The notes under the pieces were generated by a model that was not told where the DNA came from, did not search any database, and was given only the letters and a program-made list of their open reading frames with translations. A stretch of 17,218 bases of DNA from JANLTP01 sp031363055 (GTDB taxonomy: Bacteria; Pseudomonadota; Gammaproteobacteria; Burkholderiales; Burkholderiaceae_E), in contig JANLTP010000018.1 in the NCBI GenBank assembly GCA_031363055.1, positions 1-17,218 of the forward strand, read 5' to 3'. A program made the position numbers and the translations under genes. This document shows, piece after piece, positions 1 to 7,021 of this stretch. Numbering within the stretch: position 1 is the first letter of the stretch; every line of letters starts with the position of its first letter.

Positions 1-160
1 CAACCCTACCGAGACCAACGACGGCGTCGATAGCACCAATAGCAGCGATTTAGGATCGAACACACCTATCACGATGAAATTCCATCGCTATTCCCCGCTT
101 TTTTATCAACGCTATGCCTCAACCCCGACAGGCTCCTAGTGGGGTGTTTCACGCTGATTG

Positions 161-574
161 ATGCGAAAGCACGAAGAAGCCATGGACCCTAAACTGGTTG
201 AAATCCGCTTGAAGGCGCTGTCCGAAGAACTGCGCTGCCTGGTCTGCCAGAACCAGACCTTGTCGGACTCGAATGCTGATCTCGCGGTCGATCTGCGCAA
301 TCAGGTCAAAGCGATGATCGAACAGGGCCAAACTGACACACAGATCAAGCGGTATATGGTCGATCGTTACGGCGACTTCGTGTTGTTCAATCCACCGGTG
401 CAAGCCAACACCTGGTTACTGTGGTTCGGGCCATTTCTGTTGCTGTTGCTGGGCGCCATTATCTGGCGACGGGTTCAACGAAGCGGCGCAGCCTCGGAAC
501 AGCGAACGCCAGAATCAAGTGTCAGCGCTCAGACTTCGGCACAGATCGAGGCAGCGCGGAAATTGCTTGGGTAG
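161..574 (+). CDS. ccmH: Cytochrome c maturation protein CcmH, lacking a signal peptide
   Basis: CcmH is a membrane-anchored periplasmic thioredoxin-like reductant that handles apocytochrome c cysteines in the System I heme lyase complex. The diagnostic motif LRCLVCQNQ is present, with C26 and C29 counted from the ATG at 161. The conserved block around YGDFVLFNPPV (residues 70-80) is followed by one membrane segment (about 84-102), and the protein ends in the family-typical LLG. The length (137 aa) fits the short CcmH form without a CcmI domain. What is missing is the N-terminal signal peptide: the mature domain begins almost at the first codon, and TGA at 155-157 closes the frame just upstream. 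A TTG at 158 directly precedes the ATG and changes nothing. No good ribosome site is visible. No other ccm gene lies nearby, and the next gene is convergent. Family assignment is sure; function as written is doubtful because the cysteines would not reach the periplasm without a leader. Confidence 0.85.
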   Translation: MRKHEEAMDPKLVEIRLKALSEELRCLVCQNQTLSDSNADLAVDLRNQVKAMIEQGQTDTQIKRYMVDRYGDFVLFNPPVQANTWLLWFGPFLLLLLGAIIWRRVQRSGAASEQRTPESSVSAQTSAQIEAARKLLG

Positions 575-639
575 CGCTGCCGTCAAACAGCCTAGCAGCC
601 TGGCGGTCGCGTAGTCGAGAAGTTCTGCCATCGAGTCGC

Positions 640-1827
640 TCAACCAGCGTGTGCTACACGTTGCGAGCGTTTAGCCAAAAGTCGAAATAGCAATAAGGCG
701 ATCAGCAAATCGCCGAGCGCAAAGGCACCGGTAACTTGCCAGGTCGACGACCAACCGCCGGCCCTGCTCACCATCGCTGCCAGTAGCGGCGGCGCCAGCA
801 TCTGACCGGCGGCCGACCCCTGCTGCATGAGGCCGACCGTAGTCGACACCGCGTTGGAATTCGGCGCCAGCGATGGTGCGAGCGCGAACAACGCACCGGG
901 GATCAAGCCACCGAACATCGAGAACAAGACAATCGCCAGATACTGCATCGCGAAGCCGGCACCACTGCCAAACGCAAGCCAGGCCATGGTCATCATGGTG
1001 ATCGCGGCCATGATGATGAGCCACGGCGCCGGGACTCGTTTTTGAGCAACCGCGCCGCCGACGATATTGCCAATGACATTGATGACGACGGCCAGTGCGG
1101 TTAACGGAGCGCCGGTGCTGGCGGCGACCCCGGCGTCGGCATAAATCGTCGGCAAGAACGAAAAGACGCCCATCCATTGACCGGCATAACATCCGAACCC
1201 GAGCGCCAGCAGCCAGGGGCCTGGCGCCGACAAGGTCGATACCAGCAGCACCGACATCCGGGTGGACTGCCGTAGCTCGCTGCGATCGGCCGGCACCACA
1301 AAACGAACCGCCAGCAGGACCAACAGGCTCAGCAAACTCGCCAGCCACCAAGCACTGCGCCAGCCGCTTGCCGCCAGCAAGAACGGCGTCAGCAAAAGTC
1401 CCAAGGCCATGCCTGCGGGCATATAGGCAGCCCAGAATCCAAGCCAGCGATTCAGGCTGGCCGGCGCGCAACGGCGCAGCAGACTCGGACCCGGCAGCAC
1501 CGTCAACATGAAGCCGAAACTTTCGAAGACACGGGTCGCGAGCAGCATCGACACACTATGGGCAAAGGTCGCGAACAGACTGGCGGCGGCGAGCAAGCCA
1601 AGGCCGATGCTCATGACGCGCTTGGCTCCGAACCGGTCAGCAAGCATACCGCCGAATACTCCAAGCACTACCGCAGCCGTCTGCAGGACCGAGACCAGGT
1701 AGCTGGCCTCGATCAGGTTGATGCCGAACTCGGCCCGCAGCGTGCTGATGGCTGGCGGCAATTTGCCGACATGAAAGGCCGCCGCAATCCCTGCCGTCAG
1801 GACTGCTGCCGCCGCCAACTTACTCAA
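640..1827 (-). CDS. MFS transporter (CynX/NimT-like permease)
   Basis: This is a 395-residue inner-membrane protein with about 12 hydrophobic segments. The MFS motif A between helices 2 and 3 is clear (GGMLADRFGAKR, about residues 59-70). The overall look, with many Ala/Gly-rich helices and no large cytoplasmic domain, fits the MFS_1 family and resembles the cyanate/nitroimidazole-type permeases, but the substrate cannot be read from the sequence. The start is a TTG at 1827, three bases after the TGA of the upstream aminotransferase and in the same reading frame. A downstream ATG is not better placed, because starting later would cut into helix 1. The tight spacing implies co-transcription and probably translational coupling with the aminotransferase, so an amino acid, a 2-oxo acid or a related small acid is a reasonable guess for the cargo. 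It is convergent with ccmH, with 65 bases between them and no clear terminator. Confidence 0.85.
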   Translation of the reverse strand: MSKLAAAAVLTAGIAAAFHVGKLPPAISTLRAEFGINLIEASYLVSVLQTAAVVLGVFGGMLADRFGAKRVMSIGLGLLAAASLFATFAHSVSMLLATRVFESFGFMLTVLPGPSLLRRCAPASLNRWLGFWAAYMPAGMALGLLLTPFLLAASGWRSAWWLASLLSLLVLLAVRFVVPADRSELRQSTRMSVLLVSTLSAPGPWLLALGFGCYAGQWMGVFSFLPTIYADAGVAASTGAPLTALAVVINVIGNIVGGAVAQKRVPAPWLIIMAAITMMTMAWLAFGSGAGFAMQYLAIVLFSMFGGLIPGALFALAPSLAPNSNAVSTTVGLMQQGSAAGQMLAPPLLAAMVSRAGGWSSTWQVTGAFALGDLLIALLLFRLLAKRSQRVAHAG

Positions 1828-1830
1828 AGC

Positions 1831-3078
1831 TCAAGCGGCGCGTTTGCGACGAGTTTCCGCCTCGGCGGCGTGCATCTTCGAATAAGCCTGGTGGGCCGCA
1901 GCTTCGGCATCACCGACCTTGACCGCCAGGCCCATGTCTGAAAGTACGCTTCCCAAGGCAGATAAGGACAACATGACGTTTTCGGGCTTGCAGGAATACC
2001 CCATCAATCCAAACCGCCAAATCTTGCCGGCCAAAGGACCGAGCCCTGCGCCAATTTCGAGGTTGAACTCGTTGAGCAGAATTTTGCGCACCTGCGCTTC
2101 ATTGACGCCGTCAGGAACATAAACCGCATTCATTTGCGGCAGACGTGCACCTTCCTTGACGAGGAAGCGCAGACCCATCGCTTCAAGGCCAGCCTTCAGG
2201 GCGACATGATGGCGCTGGTGCCGCGCCCAGCAATTCTCCAGACCTTCTTCCTTGATCAGCAGCAGGCTCTCATGCAAGGCGAACAGACCATTGGTCGGCG
2301 CGGTGTGGTGGTAAGTACGATTGGTCGCGCCCCAATAATTGAGCACCAGATTCAGGTCCATGAACCAGCTATGAATCTTGTCCTTGCGCGCCTTAACGCG
2401 CTCGATGAAGCGATCGGAAAAACTGACCGGCGACAGACCGGGTGTGCAACTCAGACACTTCTGCGAGGCCGAGTAGACGGCGTCAATGCCCCAGTCATCG
2501 ATCAGCACCGGGGTGCCGCACAACGACGTCACCGCATCCATGATTGTCAATGCGTCATGTCGACGGGCGATTTCAGCGAGGGTCTTGGCATCGGACTGCG
2601 CGCCGGTCGATGTTTCCGCGTGCACAAAGGCAAACAGGCGGGCATCCGGGTTCAGCTTGAAGGCGTCTTCAACCTTTTGCGGATCAACGGGCTCGCCCCA
2701 AGCGTCGTCGACGACCACGGCAACGCCGCCAGCACGCTCGACGTTTTCAATCATCCGGCCACCAAAGACGCCATTGCGCGCAACAATCACCTTGTCGCCC
2801 GGGGCCACCGCATTCACGAAGCAGGCTTCCATTCCCACCGAGCCAGGACCGGAGACCGGGAACGTCAGCGCATTATCGGTTTGGTAGACATAACGAAGCA
2901 GCGTTTTGAGCTCTTCCATCATCTCGACAAAAATCGGATCTAGGTAACCGATGGCGGGCAGGCTCATCGCAGCCAGCACGCGCGGGTTGATTTCAGAAGG
3001 CCCCGGACCCATCAGGGTTCGTTGGGGCGGATGGAACGAGGAAATTTTTTTGCTGAGCGCAAATTGTTTCAATTGCAT
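1831..3078 (-). CDS. PLP-dependent class V aminotransferase (alanine/serine-glyoxylate type)
   Basis: This is a 415-residue cytosolic fold-type I PLP enzyme. Recognisable blocks in order are GPGPSEINPRVLAAM (24-38), the phosphate-binding loop SGPGS (76-80), HAETSTG (153-159), DAVTSL with the pyridine-nitrogen Asp (D181), SASQKCLS with the Schiff-base lysine K207, the substrate-contact region YHHTAPTN, and the C-terminal IGAGLGPLAGKIWR block. These match alanine-glyoxylate/serine-glyoxylate aminotransferases closely. The family transfers the amino group of alanine or serine to glyoxylate; serine-pyruvate and purine-catabolic (ureidoglycine) variants share the same motifs, so the donor is not fixed by sequence. 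Translation probably starts at ATG 3078, preceded by an AGGTG ribosome site about five bases away. The C-terminus is a basic tail (RRKRAA). It is first in a two-gene operon with the MFS transporter, and a repeat-rich upstream region could carry its regulation. Confidence 0.9.
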   Translation of the reverse strand: MQLKQFALSKKISSFHPPQRTLMGPGPSEINPRVLAAMSLPAIGYLDPIFVEMMEELKTLLRYVYQTDNALTFPVSGPGSVGMEACFVNAVAPGDKVIVARNGVFGGRMIENVERAGGVAVVVDDAWGEPVDPQKVEDAFKLNPDARLFAFVHAETSTGAQSDAKTLAEIARRHDALTIMDAVTSLCGTPVLIDDWGIDAVYSASQKCLSCTPGLSPVSFSDRFIERVKARKDKIHSWFMDLNLVLNYWGATNRTYHHTAPTNGLFALHESLLLIKEEGLENCWARHQRHHVALKAGLEAMGLRFLVKEGARLPQMNAVYVPDGVNEAQVRKILLNEFNLEIGAGLGPLAGKIWRFGLMGYSCKPENVMLSLSALGSVLSDMGLAVKVGDAEAAAHQAYSKMHAAEAETRRKRAA

Positions 3079-3503
3079 GGGACACCTGTCATTTTAATGA
3101 GCCCGATTACCCGAATAAAGGTCGAGAGCAATCAGGCAAAGACAATGGGAAAGCGATAGGTAAAGAGAGGGGGAGACGGAGAGAGGAAAAGCCGCCCGAT
3201 CGTTCAACAGCAACCCGGTACGCTGGATTAGGGCCGATCAGGCAAGCAAGATGTACGATCAGGCGGGCCGAATCGGCCCCCGACCTCGGCCAGGCGTGAA
3301 CCTTTCAGAGGCGAATGGCTTCGCGTCTGTTGCTACAAGGAACCCGCTTGAATACATCATTGTGGGTAGAGTTTATGACACTTGCCGATAGGCGGCAAAT
3401 TCTTGTGCCATTCGCGCCATCAACTCTCAACGAAAAGCCGGGCCGATCCCAGCATTCTTTGACCCCTCGAGGTCTTGGCGCGCAGCAGACGACCGACACC
3501 CTC
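3079..3503. promoter_or_regulatory. 425-base intergenic region with phased direct repeats and a palindrome
   Basis: This gap lies upstream of the aminotransferase-MFS operon and downstream of the Bug gene, so any promoter in it should serve the aminotransferase. ATCAGGC occurs at 3131-3137, 3237-3243 and 3258-3264; the last two sit in identical CGATCAGGC boxes exactly 21 bases apart, which is two helical turns. The perfect inverted repeat GGGCCGA-A-TCGGCCC follows at 3265-3279. A purine-rich run covers roughly 3160-3190. A small open frame from 3315 running into the Bug gene has no homology I recognise and is not called. I see no convincing sigma-70 promoter. The repeats look like operator sites, but no regulator is assigned. 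Confidence 0.4.
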
Positions 3504-4466
3504 CTAGTCCAACCGAACATTGGCCTTGACCACTACCTCGGCCCAACGCTTGCGTTCGGCCTCAAAAAAGCGCCCGAATTCGGCCGGCGATTGCGTCACG
3601 ATTTCGGCGCCCTGCCCGCTGAGCTTTTCACGCACTTCGGTTAATCGAATGATGCGGATCAATTCAGTATTCAAGCGCTCCAGCGCCGGCGCGGGCAGGT
3701 TTGGACCCGCCAATACACCTTGCCAACTGCCGGACTCGAAATTGCTGACACCCTGTTCGGCCAAGGTTGGTATTTGACCGATCAGCGGCATGCGGGATTT
3801 CTTCGATAATCCGATCGCCTTGAGCTTGCCGCTGTTCACAAAACTCAGGGTCGCCAAGGCGCCGTTGACGAGTATTTGCGTCTGGCCGGCCACGGTGTCG
3901 GCGACCGCTTGCGATCCGCCCTTGTAGGGAATGTACTGCCAGTTCGCACCGGTCGCTTGCTCAATCGCCACGGCCGCCAGATGCGGTGCGCTACCAATGG
4001 CGGATACCGCCATATTCAATGGTGTGGTCTTCGATAACTGCACCAGCTCGGTCAAGTTCGACGCCTTGACTGACGGATGCACGACCAACAGATGAGGAGA
4101 ATACGCGAGCATGGTAACGCCGCGCAGATCACGCGACGGATCAAAGGTCAGCTTCGTATAAACCGACGGACTGATGGCCAGTGCACCGACGTCGCAGAGC
4201 AACAGCATATGTCCATCGGGATCGGTCTTCGCTACTGCCTCAGCGCCCAGATTACCGTTGGCACCGGCCTTGTTTTCAACCACTACCTTGTGCTTGAGTA
4301 CGTCCGACAGGGGCTCGCTGATGACTCTCGCGATGATGTCGGAAGTACCGCCCGGCGGGTACGGAACGATCAATCGAACCGTTTTATTGGGCCAGGTTGA
4401 TGCTGCATGCGATGTTGAGCCTACCGAGAACGCACTCATACCTGCCAGAAAAATCCGACGATTCAT
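3504..4466 (-). CDS. Bug/TctC-family periplasmic solute-binding protein
   Basis: This is a 320-residue extracytoplasmic binding protein of the Bordetella uptake gene (Bug) type, used by tripartite tricarboxylate transporters and by many orphan systems. The N-terminus has a signal peptide (MNRR, a hydrophobic stretch, and SHAAS as a likely cleavage region near residue 22). Family landmarks follow: WPNKTVRLIVPYPPGG (about 25-40), ENKAGANGNLGAE (about 63-75), YIPYKGG, and the LAEQG...W.GVLAGPNLP block near the C-terminus. Ligands in this family are carboxylates and a few neutral molecules; the ligand here is unknown. The ATG abuts the TAA of the dehydratase with no spacing, and a GGCAGGCAG purine-rich stretch just upstream can serve as ribosome site, so translation is probably coupled. 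No TctA or TctB membrane partner is present in the window, as is common for Bug proteins. Confidence 0.93.
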   Translation of the reverse strand: MNRRIFLAGMSAFSVGSTSHAASTWPNKTVRLIVPYPPGGTSDIIARVISEPLSDVLKHKVVVENKAGANGNLGAEAVAKTDPDGHMLLLCDVGALAISPSVYTKLTFDPSRDLRGVTMLAYSPHLLVVHPSVKASNLTELVQLSKTTPLNMAVSAIGSAPHLAAVAIEQATGANWQYIPYKGGSQAVADTVAGQTQILVNGALATLSFVNSGKLKAIGLSKKSRMPLIGQIPTLAEQGVSNFESGSWQGVLAGPNLPAPALERLNTELIRIIRLTEVREKLSGQGAEIVTQSPAEFGRFFEAERKRWAEVVVKANVRLD

Positions 4467-6341
4467 TTAGCTGCCTGCCTTTCGAGGAACACTGATATTC
4501 ATCTCAGACGGACGTAAAAAGTCGAAATCAACGCCCTGGTCTGCTTGCAACACTGACAACTGAAAGAGCTTGGCATAGCCACGAGTTGCGATGGCACCGT
4601 TTGCGTTTGCAATGGCTGAGTTGGCAGTCTTAGCAGTCTTAGCAGTCTTGGCAGTCTTGGCAGTCTTGGCAGCCTTGGCAGCCTTGACACGACGTGCCAG
4701 CTCGACCTTGCTGACCAATAGGCTCAGCTCGCGGCGCTCGGTCGACAAGCGAATGCGATCGCCGTTGCGCACCAGCGCCAGCGGACCGCCGGCTGCCGAT
4801 TCGGGTGTGACGTGCAACACCACCGTTCCGGCTGCGGTGCCACTCATGCGACCGTCCGAGATTCGCACCATATCCTTGACGCCTTTTCTTGCGAGCTTGC
4901 GCGGAATCGGCAGATAACCGGCTTCGGGCATACCGGGTGCGCCCTTCGGCCCGATCTGTTTGAGCACCAGAATGTCATCGGCATTGACGTCAAGCGCTTC
5001 ACTGTCAATCCTCGCCGCCAGATCCGCCATGTTTTCAAACACAACCGCTCGACCTTCGTGCTCAAGCAAGGCAGGCGTTGCCGCCGATGGTTTGATGATC
5101 GCGCCGCCGGGCGCCAGATTGCCCGTCAAAAACGCCAACCCGCCTTCCCGATAAATGGGTGTGGCACGACTGCGTACAACACTTTGAGCGTACGGCTTGA
5201 AGCCGGCATATTCGTCGCGCAGGGAGCGTCCGCTGACCGTCAGCGCATCCCAATGAATGAGATCGCCCAACTCATGCAGCACCGCTGCCAGACCACCGGC
5301 GTGATGCAGGTCTTCCATGTAATGTTGCCCGGCCGGCTTGAGATCGACCAGCACCGGTGTGTTGCGCGCCCACTGATCGAGCTGCGCAAAATCAATGCCG
5401 ATGCCGGCGCGACCGGCTATCGCCGTCAAGTGAATCAAACCGTTGGTTGAACCGCCAACGGCCAACAACACTCGAAGGCCATTCTCAAACGATTTTGGAG
5501 TGAGAATCTTGTCCGGTGTCAGGCCGCTCGCGGCCATCGCGACTGCGGTCTGACCGGTTTTCTCGGCAATTCGAATACGATCAGCGGTCACGGCCGGTGG
5601 CGACGCACCGCCAGCGACCATCATGCCCATCGCTTCGGTCACCAGCGCCATGGTGCTCGCCGTGCCCATGACCGAACAGGTGCCGACACTGGCCACCAAT
5701 TTTTCGTTGACCTCGTTGATTTCTTCGAGGTCGATTTCGGCAGCGCGATAGCGCCCCCAAAAGCGCCGACAATCGGTACAGGCGCCGACCTGCTCGCCAC
5801 GGTGTGAACCCGTCAGCATGGCGCCGGTCACCAGTTGAATGCACGGCACACCAGCCGAAGCGGCGCCCATCAATTGCGCCGGTACCGTTTTGTCGCAGCC
5901 GCCGATCAACACCACCGCATCCATCGGCTGCGCGCGGATCATCTCCTCGGTGTCGATCGACATGAGGTTGCGCAAATACATGCTGGTCGGTTGCGCAAAA
6001 CTTTCATGCAGGGAGATTGTCGGAAAGTCGATCGGCAAGCCGCCGGCGAGCATGACCCCGCGCTTGACCGCTTCAATCAGTTGCGCCATGTTGCCGTGGC
6101 AGGGGTTATAGCCGCTACCGGTATTGGCAATGCCAATCACGGGTCTTGCCAGCGCGTCGTCCGACAGCCCGGCGCCCTTGATGAAGGCTGTACGCAGAAA
6201 ATATGAGAACGCCTGATCGCCATACTGGGTCAGACCCTTGCGCATGCCGCTCGCCGGCTTCGCTGATTCAGGCTTGGCCAGTTCAGGCTTGGCCGATTGA
6301 GGTTTCGACGGCCGAGTTTTGGGTTGCGCTTTTTTCGTCAT
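4467..6341 (-). CDS. IlvD/Edd-family dehydratase, probably for a sugar acid, with low-complexity insertions
   Basis: This is a 624-residue [2Fe-2S] dehydratase that removes water from a 2,3-dihydroxy acid to give a 2-keto-3-deoxy product. Cluster cysteines are in NPCHGN (C81), GGCDKT (C149) and VGTCSVMG (C222). Their spacing of 68 and 73 residues equals what I recall for L-arabinonate dehydratase (59/127/200). The Mg-site lysine sits in CDKT, and the catalytic-serine region is SDGRMSG. The ACTDCRRFW segment and HESFAQPTSMYLRN also favour sugar-acid dehydratases over biosynthetic IlvD. The protein is longer than usual for two reasons: a Lys/Pro repeat leader before M33, and a Lys/Ala/Thr repeat (about residues 555-580) in front of the conserved C-terminal RGYAKLF...LQADQGVDFDFL block. 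The start at 6341 overlaps the VOC stop as ATGA; an alternative start at 6245 (M33) would drop the leader. The substrate is not determined. Confidence 0.9.
   Translation of the reverse strand: MTKKAQPKTRPSKPQSAKPELAKPESAKPASGMRKGLTQYGDQAFSYFLRTAFIKGAGLSDDALARPVIGIANTGSGYNPCHGNMAQLIEAVKRGVMLAGGLPIDFPTISLHESFAQPTSMYLRNLMSIDTEEMIRAQPMDAVVLIGGCDKTVPAQLMGAASAGVPCIQLVTGAMLTGSHRGEQVGACTDCRRFWGRYRAAEIDLEEINEVNEKLVASVGTCSVMGTASTMALVTEAMGMMVAGGASPPAVTADRIRIAEKTGQTAVAMAASGLTPDKILTPKSFENGLRVLLAVGGSTNGLIHLTAIAGRAGIGIDFAQLDQWARNTPVLVDLKPAGQHYMEDLHHAGGLAAVLHELGDLIHWDALTVSGRSLRDEYAGFKPYAQSVVRSRATPIYREGGLAFLTGNLAPGGAIIKPSAATPALLEHEGRAVVFENMADLAARIDSEALDVNADDILVLKQIGPKGAPGMPEAGYLPIPRKLARKGVKDMVRISDGRMSGTAAGTVVLHVTPESAAGGPLALVRNGDRIRLSTERRELSLLVSKVELARRVKAAKAAKTAKTAKTAKTAKTANSAIANANGAIATRGYAKLFQLSVLQADQGVDFDFLRPSEMNISVPRKAGS
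4621..4683. repeat. Seven-copy 9-bp tandem repeat inside the dehydratase gene
   Basis: On the plus strand seven consecutive units fit TTRGCAGYC at 4621, 4630, 4639, 4648, 4657, 4666 and 4675. On the coding (minus) strand they give a Lys-Ala-Thr/Ala run. Because the unit is a multiple of three, copy number can change without a frameshift. The units differ only at the fourth base (A or G) and the eighth base (T or C), so expansion looks recent. Confidence 0.9.
6262..6304. repeat. 15-bp imperfect repeats encoding a Lys/Pro-rich leader
   Basis: The 5' end of the dehydratase gene contains short repeats around TCAGGCTTGGCC (plus strand), with two clear 15-base copies and a decayed third. They encode AKPES/AKPEL-type pentapeptides between residues 13 and 30. 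The segment precedes the conserved start of the enzyme fold (MRKGLTQYGD) and is predicted to be disordered. Confidence 0.7.
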
Positions 6342-6829
6342 GATGCGAAGGTCGCGGCGCGGCCAGCAGCGATCGCTTCTTCTTTTGAAAAATTCAGTTC
6401 AACTTTGATACCGTTGACGGGCTCACGCATGAATAACTGGAACAGATCCGAGTCCTTCGCTTTGCGTTCACTGAAATCGATGCCATTTCGCTGTAGACGA
6501 GACAAGAATTCTGGCAAGCCTTCACAGTTGAAGCACAGATGATCAATGCGGCCCGAGCCCAGCGGTGGACCGGAGACTAGCGCCGTACCAGAGGCATCAA
6601 TCGCCACGGCCCGTTCGCCCGGCGTTCCCAGATAGGTGTTCTGATGAGCCGAATGGTTGGCCTTGCCGATGTGCAAGACATCCTGTTGACCGATGTAGAG
6701 CCAATGAACCGGAAAGCCGAAATCGGGATGCGGCCCTTCGGTAAAACCGAGATCAACGCAGAACCAATCTCGAGTCGCGTCCGGATCATGAGTCAGAATC
6801 AGAATATGCTCAAGAAAGCGCAGACCCAT
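6338..6829 (-). CDS. VOC-family (glyoxalase/dioxygenase fold) protein
   Basis: This is a 163-residue single-domain vicinal-oxygen-chelate protein made of two paired beta-alpha-beta-beta-beta modules. Candidate metal ligands sit at the expected places: H8 in FLEHIL, H53 in VLHIGK, H97 in RIDHLCFN and E144 in KVELNF. The family includes glyoxalase I, extradiol dioxygenases, epimerases and antibiotic-binding proteins; the sequence does not choose among them. The start at 6829 is supported by GAGGTGA about seven bases upstream. It is the first gene of a three-gene operon: its TGA overlaps the dehydratase ATG (ATGA at 6338-6341) and the dehydratase abuts the Bug gene. With these partners a role in isomerising or cleaving a carboxylate metabolite is plausible, but this is inference. 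The gene diverges from DUF938, with 192 bases between the starts. Confidence 0.85.
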   Translation of the reverse strand: MGLRFLEHILILTHDPDATRDWFCVDLGFTEGPHPDFGFPVHWLYIGQQDVLHIGKANHSAHQNTYLGTPGERAVAIDASGTALVSGPPLGSGRIDHLCFNCEGLPEFLSRLQRNGIDFSERKAKDSDLFQLFMREPVNGIKVELNFSKEEAIAAGRAATFAS

Positions 6830-6958
6830 GAACGGTCACCTCGGTTTGGCGATGGGTTTTGAGTCTAGCAGAGCAGACCGCACTGTCTGTTCACGCTGCC
6901 AGTTTATGGCGCTTGCTCACGCCGACTGTTCGCGCTGCGGAATTGCGAAAGCAGTTTA

Positions 6959-7018
6959 CGCAGCCTCGTAGCGTAGCCTGGTAATGCGACGTGGTGACGC
7001 AGCCGGGTAACGCTGACG
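6959..7018. repeat. Short degenerate direct repeats upstream of the DUF938 gene
   Basis: CGCAGCC (6959), CGTAGCC (6972) and CGCAGCC (6998) are spaced 13 and 26 bases apart. The last two head longer imperfect copies: CGTAGCCTGGTAATGCGACG at 6972-6991 and a 21-base version at 6998-7018. They end just before the first ATG of the next gene. They may be regulatory or simply slipped-strand remnants. Confidence 0.45.
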
Positions 7019-7021
7019 GTT

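Noticed and set aside
2..139. Frame open from the window edge to TAG at 137
   Set aside because: The 45-residue product is not recognisable and shows no motif; it may be the tail of an upstream gene, but there is nothing to support a call.
95..180. Frame-1 hydrophobic stretch upstream of ccmH that a single-base skip near 170 would join to the mature domain
   Set aside because: It would end plausibly in DAKA, but the stretch is interrupted by polar residues (NPDR) and has no good start, so it does not look like a real signal peptide.
575..639. Terminator between the convergent ccmH and MFS genes
   Set aside because: No stable hairpin followed by a T-run on either strand could be found by eye.
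2134..2943. 269-codon plus-strand frame inside the aminotransferase
   Set aside because: It is the mirror of a conserved PLP enzyme; the composition is His/Arg/Gln-rich and lacks domains.
3315..3644. 109-codon plus-strand frame crossing the Bug gene end
   Set aside because: It overlaps the conserved C-terminus of the Bug protein, and neither a ribosome site nor a family resemblance was found.
4621..4683. CRISPR-like array
   Set aside because: Units are 9 bases with no spacers and encode part of a conserved protein; it is a coding minisatellite.
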